From: Axinella damicornis
Lineage: Eukaryota; Porifera; Demospongiae; Axinellida; Axinellidae
Assembly: GCA_963931865.1 (NCBI GenBank)
Contig: OZ007509.1
Location: 18,466,508 to 18,530,507, forward strand
Direction of reading: 5' to 3'
Length of the DNA stretch: 64,000 bases
Shown here: piece by piece, positions 59,496-64,000 of the stretch
Layout: each line of letters begins with the position of its first letter
Numbering within the stretch: the first letter of the stretch is position 1
Translations under genes and position numbers: made by a program
Notes under the pieces: generated by a model
Databases searched by the model: none
What the model was told of the DNA's origin: nothing
The model's input: the letters and a program-made list of their open reading frames with translations, nothing else

Positions 59496-59608
59496 ACACA
59501 CACACACTGCTCACACAGTACTACCGTCAGCTTGGCTGGGAGCTGTGTGCTGATAGCAAGGAAAAGTGGCTGCCACGGAAATATCCGGAAAAATTCCAAC
59601 TGTTGTAA
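52454..59608 (+). CDS. TPP2: Tripeptidyl peptidase II, C-terminal half (partial)
   Basis: Fifteen exons: 52454-52570, 52782-52882, 53117-53213, 53538-53720, 54125-54324, 54610-54688, 54861-55099, 55297-55393, 55803-55850, 57526-57599, 58670-58718, 58881-58973, 59223-59345, 59390-59416 and 59519-59608, together 538 aa ending at TAA. TPP2 is a giant cytosolic serine exopeptidase that trims tripeptides downstream of the proteasome. Seen: GGLTMELCLTQYWSEL, LLYESPYGGQQWLLFDSNKQ, GSGDAYPRQYSVKVEKGDY, and the terminal YYRQLGWELCADSKEKWLPR. The subtilisin catalytic domain is absent and should lie in or before the gap. The exon at 54861-55099 has a Gly-rich insert where mammals have a charged linker. 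Exon 14 lacks a GT at its expected end (AAG then TTAATCC); one missing G would restore it. Confidence 0.92.
53759..54032. repeat. 136-bp tandem duplication with inner repeats
   Basis: A block from TTTTTTGCTGATCACATGAC to GAACCATGAACTGAGATCA occurs twice in a TPP2 intron. Inside each copy a shorter unit (CACATGACCTCYAACGAATC then AGATGCAATGAATTTGGT) is itself doubled. Confidence 0.9.
56334..57399. mobile_element. hAT-like MITE with 5-bp target duplication
   Basis: The ends CAGAGGTCGAAATAA and TTATTTCGACCTCTG are exact inverses and are flanked by ATGTG on both sides (56329-56333 and 57400-57404). It inserted into a run of AGTAATCTCC-type tandem repeats, whose two halves now flank it. It has no transposase and contains the TA-flanked MITE at 56566-57226. 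It lies in a TPP2 intron. Confidence 0.75.
56566..57226. mobile_element. TA-flanked MITE, CCGTAGTCTCTCGAAAATAC ends
   Basis: TA-CCGTAGTCTCTCGAAAATACG at the left mirrors CGTATTTTCGAGAGACTACGG-TA at the right, over about 25 bp. The interior repeats GGGCGTATTTTCGAG several times. TA target sites suggest a Tc1/mariner-type origin. It is nested in the hAT-like MITE. Confidence 0.75.
57791..58358. mobile_element. TA-flanked MITE, CCGTAGAACCGGAAATTTTC ends
   Basis: TA-CCGTAGAACCGGAAATTTTCG faces CGAAAATTTCCGGATCTACGG-TA. It begins with the same CCGTAG as the preceding element but differs inside. A 135-codon minus frame over it is probably not coding. It lies in a TPP2 intron. Confidence 0.75.
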
Positions 59609-60918
59609 TTATTAGGCAGCCTCATGCTCGTCTAGGCTAACTACTATAGAGTCGTGTATAATACATTAGTCAACTTCATCTCTATAGCGTATTTATCATA
59701 CAGGACTACAGTTTTTTCATGGGTGTGTATGGCATGGAATTAGAACGGTTGAGCAGTCTGGAATGCATGCATGGGCACAAAGCCAGTGCCTTAATTAGGA
59801 TTATATGGAGTGTGGTATACTCAAGATGGGTAATAATATTTCTGAAGAGCACTGCATTGCGCTAATGTGGGGTGGGGCTTGGGTGGGATCCTTGAGCATG
59901 AGGGTGGGGCTGATCGAGGTAGCAGCATGCATGGGGGGTGGAGTATAGAGTTGATACATCATCCCCAGCCATAATAATTATTATGTTGTTTAATTCCATA
60001 TAGTTTCTGGCGTTCTGACATCTTGTTACATATTATTTGAACTACTTATAGTTATACCTAGCTTGTATGTATGTTGGTCCATTTTATTTGGGTCGCTCTA
60101 TCATGCAGTTCACATAATAGATCATGCAGAATAAGCAGACTAAGAATAATTATACTTCATACTGAGCTGGTGCGTTCAGGAATCTGCAAACACATTCAAC
60201 AAGAGTAAAAACGTATGTATTACGTATAAAAGTAGGGAAACGGGTAGGGATGATCAGCTTAAAACAGTTCAGTATACAACTGTAATTATTTTTCCATTGT
60301 ACATGACTGTATTATGTGAGGATATGTAGGGTTTGTTTGTTTTATGCTACCATCCCTACCTACCTTGCTATTCTACTATCCCGGCCTACGTATACAGTTT
60401 ATGTTTGTATTATTGGCGTCTGCTCTATCCTTACATAGCTCTACCGATCCTATGTTGGTAGCTACTGAGTGAGCAACAAAGTTATTGGAAGTTACGTGCA
60501 TGGGCACAAGCTTAAGCGCAACATCATAGCCACCTCGATTGCATGGGGATGCTATGGTAACAAGCCAACCTTTGACCTTTGATGGGAAGTATGTCTATAG
60601 GTCTGTCTTCAAAAAAAAAATTGTACTGCGTAAATGGACAGTTGCTCCAGCTATAGCTAGTTAGGTTACTAGCTCAACTGGTTGACTATAGCTAATGCTA
60701 TATAGGCCATAGGGAAAATAGCAATTGTCAACTGTAGTGACAGTTGTACAAACAACCAGACAAAGCAACAATGCAGATTAGGATCGATGACCGACCATCT
60801 GTTATAACACAATAGGTATAGCTAGCTTAGCACTTGTGTATTCTGACTGCACTCCGAGCTCTAGCTTGGTGGTACCTGGGTGTATGGTGTATAAGTAGCC
60901 TGGGGAAATTGCGTGAGG
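59609..60918. other. Intergenic region between TPP2 and the SRCR gene
   Basis: AT-rich; no exon or clear repeat seen. It should contain the TPP2 3' end and the SRCR gene promoter. I identified no definite poly-A signal or TATA box. Confidence 0.4.
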
Positions 60919-63900
60919 ATGCGATTAGCAAGTGTGTGCTTAGTCTCTCTGCTGTTTGTAGCCAGTCTTTCCACCCCAGCAGGTAATACTCATGTTGAAA
61001 TGTATAGCTAATGCATGTAGATAAACCTCTTGCTTGTTGAGACCGTAACTCTGCTGCATACACACAAGACTCAACTACGTATCACTGCAATGGATGTCTT
61101 CGTCATATGACGACTAATGGAAGATCCCATTGGAATGAGTGGGTGTGGTTGATAACCAGAGAGATCTAGGAATATAATATAGCTATGTAGCTATGTGTGG
61201 TGAATCTGATTCATTATGTAACTCACAAGACGGTGTTTTGTGGTCTTAGTTAAGTATGCATGGTGCAACTACAACTACTTATCTGTACCGCAGCGGGATG
61301 CACCAGTGGAGACCTGAGGCTTACTAACACGTCTTTTGGGCTACTTCAAATCTGCAAAAGCAATCAGTGGAGGGCTGTTTGTTCTCGTGACTGGGGCCAC
61401 TTAGATGCTGCTGTTGCCTGCAGACAACTCGGATATGATGGTATATGGGCTGAGATCTTTGTTCTATTGACCACATTTCATTGTGCAATTCTTTTATGCC
61501 TTCAGGAGGCTACACTCAAAGTACAAGGTCCTACAGCAGAAATAGAGTAGCGGTGGATCCTGTTGAATATCACTGCACTGGGCGAGAGACTGATTTACAA
61601 AACTGTACCAAAAACACTCGTACTTGCAGTTACTATTATGTAACAACTATTGGATGTGTGCGACGGAATGCTTCAGGTAGGGTATAGGCTACAACTAGCA
61701 TTAAATTTTAAGTATGCATGCTGTCTAGTGAAGTCATGATTTCTGCAGACCCGTGTACGAGCGGAGATATTCGACTGTGGGGTGGAAAGACAGATTATGA
61801 AGGAAACATTGAGATGTGCTCGGCCCATGGAGTGTGGAGTGCAGTCAGTGACAGCAGCTGGAGCAGCGCTGGTGCTGTCGTAGCATGCAGGCAACTTGGC
61901 CGCACAGGCACTAGTGAGGGTCAACCTAATAATATATTTTCAGCTGGTACATTGTAGTTTTAAATAAGAAGATTTTTCATACAACTTTGGTTAAATGACA
62001 ACTCATTGAGCCAGAGTTCCATGATATAATTGCTCTGATAACGTTTCAGTTGCATTGCCATATCGTAGCAGCAAATTTGGTCAGAGGATTCAGCCGATGG
62101 AGTTTGGTGGACTGAGCTGCACAGGGAGAGAGTCATCTCTTCAACAATGTCCTGTCAGTGGTACCTTTGTGACAACATGGTCACAGCTGTTCTTTTCCAA
62201 CCAGAGAGACTATGCTGGAGTCGGGTGCATTCCTAAGAGTACAGGTTAGTAGCAGCATTATGATGGAGTAGCTGGGAATAGCTATACAATAGGATGCATT
62301 ATCATCCCATATAATAATAGCTAGCTACAGGGTATCCATTTTGTACATTATTATGTGCAGTTTTTCACTACAGTCACATGTACGAATGGAGAAGTTCGAC
62401 TAGCAAATGGTTATTCACATAACAACGGCTTTCCTGAGGTTTGCATTGATGGCACCTGGATTGGAGGATGTATAAGCAGTTATAATCAACCCAAGAAAGT
62501 ATCATCACTCATCTGCAATCAACTGGGATACCCACGCAAGTCATTACACAACTACAACTAGTCAGCATGTTTATTATTGGGCAATACATAGTCTCATTCC
62601 CAGACCCTCAGTACACGCGGAGCAATATTATATGATGGAGTCTGGGCACGAGACTAGGCTATAAATAGCTTCAGTCAGAATGCTGTACATGATGTAATAC
62701 AGTCACAGCTATTTAGTTGTGACAATCCGGTGGACATAAGGTTTGTGATTCGGTATGCACATTGTAGCAGCCAGCATGACAATGAATATCCCCCTACATT
62801 AACCAAGTCTTTCTACAACACTGTTTATTTTGCCAACCAGGTACTGGTATGAGGAGTAAAGCTTTCATTTTGTATGATTTGTGGAAAATATACGAGTAGC
62901 TACAAGTGATGTCTGATAATAGTGTGTGCACATTAAGCCACCCTTTACCATGATTAATTAATGTTAGACACAATCCATATAGAAAAGGTGTTTGGTGCTA
63001 TTGCACAAACAGAAAGGACATAAGTATTGCATGTATATTGTGTAGCAGTGCACATACCCTTCTACATAATTATGCTACATATTACACAAAACGTTGTCCT
63101 GTTCTTTGTATATACATATAGGTTACACTGCCATTGATCAAACCTTCTTCCAGTTGAACAGAAGTGAGCCTCAGGCACACGTCAGTCTTAGTGGCTATCG
63201 CTGCAATGGACAATCATCTGAATTGCTTGACTGTGTCTACAACTCATCGTCCTATGGGATTTCGTATCAATCTTCTTGCACAACCAATGGAATTCTCTGC
63301 TGCCCTAATGGTAATTATAGCGCATTCATACTTTGTTCACAGTACAATGTCGATGGATGCAGTGTTCACAGTAGGCCATGTGCTTCACAGAGATTGAATT
63401 TCTGTCTTACATACAGACACAGCAATGTGCTTCTTCCAGCCAAGATCACCCCCTCCCACGGATCCAATCACAACTCCGTCGGCCCCAATCACAACTCCCT
63501 CAAATCCAACTCCTATGGTCCCGACTCCCACAGACCCAAAACCAACCTGCCCAACAACTCCTCCCATTGGTAGGTAGCTGGTGCATAAGAATTGATGTCA
63601 ATGCAGAAGACAACATGCAGCTGTAACCTGTACCTATATGACATTGACATATGATCTCAACAGATGAAGACAAAGCAGAATTTTCGCTCAATTTTGGAAC
63701 TGCTGCAACTTCCTTCATAATGTCGAGTGTAAGTTTATCCTGCATGACGGCATGTAGTCATCATGCTAAAGTAGCATGATAGCTACTAAGATGACATCAT
63801 CCCACAATGACAATGATGTCTCCCACGTGCACAATGATAATGATGTCATCATGCCGCTCCTGATGCATGACCACCTGCAGTTTGGCCTACGTGGACTTGA

Positions 63901-64000
63901 GGAGGACATTCTGAAGAGGGTTGCAGGTGATATTTCAGGCAAGTGCAACTGTTCCTTCAGCACGTCTGCTCTCAAGGGTGGTTTCTTCTCGTTCGGGGAG
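60919..64000 (+). CDS. SRCR-domain secreted or membrane protein (partial, cut by window edge)
   Basis: Exons: 60919-60982, 61294-61440, 61506-61676, 61749-61913, 62050-62244, 62374-~62538, 63122-63310, 63417-63569, 63664-63728, 63881-63926 and 63939 to the edge. Exon 1 is a signal peptide (MRLASVCLVSLLFVASLSTP). Three scavenger-receptor Cys-rich domains follow, each split in the middle over two exons: GDLRLTNTSFG..AACRQL-type first halves and YHCTGRETDLQNC, LSCTGRESSLQQC, YRCNGQSSELLDC second halves. Then comes a Pro/Thr stalk (PTDPITTPSAPITTPSNP) and an extracellular segment with CNCSFSTSALKGG that I do not recognise. Such proteins act in recognition of microbes or self cells. Nearly all introns are phase 1. 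The exon ending near 62538 has no good donor in phase 1 (GTCATT one base later). Confidence 0.88.
62589..62656. repeat. 68-bp hairpin of the TAGYCTCGTTCCCAG family
   Basis: TAGTCTCATTCCCAGACCCTC and, inverted, GAGTCTGGGCACGAGACTA. It lies in the intron that splits the third SRCR domain. Confidence 0.85.

Overview
The window looks like a scaffold from an invertebrate metazoan nuclear genome. My best guess is a sponge, but the sequence does not prove it. The reasons are intron-rich genes with GT..AG boundaries, animal families (phospholipid scramblase, hydroxylysine kinase, SRCR-domain protein, TCTP, tripeptidyl peptidase II), many MITE-like palindromes, one tyrosine-recombinase retrotransposon and a 200-N scaffold gap. 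Gene models below were assembled by hand from splice sites, reading-frame phase and family resemblance. No search was run.

Layout. 1.9-29.6 kb: three tandem scramblase genes, all on the minus strand. Gene A (1934-14749) runs off the left edge and is split by an 11.1-kb intron that holds a 6.4-kb Ngaro/PAT-type element (3774-10204: spliced gag, RT-RNase H, tyrosine recombinase, split direct repeats A1..B1-A2..B2). Gene B (16211-22996, 267 aa) and gene C (24493-29572, 238 aa) appear complete. 30.7-33.4 kb: minus-strand coding-like exons of an unrecognised or decayed gene, mixed with foldback elements. 33.4-37.4 kb: repeats and one promoter-like site.

37.4-49 kb: a compact set of conserved genes. 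Hydroxylysine kinase (37394-38783, minus) is followed by UBXN7 (39483-47492, minus, 12 exons encoding UBA-UAS-UIM-UBX) and WDR53 (47877-48960, minus, single exon). WDR53 is divergent from TCTP/TPT1 (first two exons, 49086-50908, plus), and the two share a 125-bp intergenic promoter. After the N-gap (50952-51151) come 15 exons for the C-terminal half of tripeptidyl peptidase II (52454-59608, plus). The last gene is a secreted or membrane SRCR protein (60919-64000, plus, cut by the right edge).

Themes. (1) Long poly-G/poly-C tracts and expanded purine/pyrimidine microsatellites are very common and often lie directly against splice acceptors. (2) About 20 copies of a TAGYCTCGTTCCCAG inverted-repeat family occur, with piggyBac-like, hAT-like and TA-flanked MITEs. 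(3) Several otherwise well-conserved genes (UBXN7, WDR53, TPP2, the unknown gene) each lack one or two bases at short runs, which suggests assembly indels rather than gene death. (4) The TCTP/TPP2 neighbourhood across the N-gap lacks the 3' part of one gene and the 5' part of the other, so the join needs checking.
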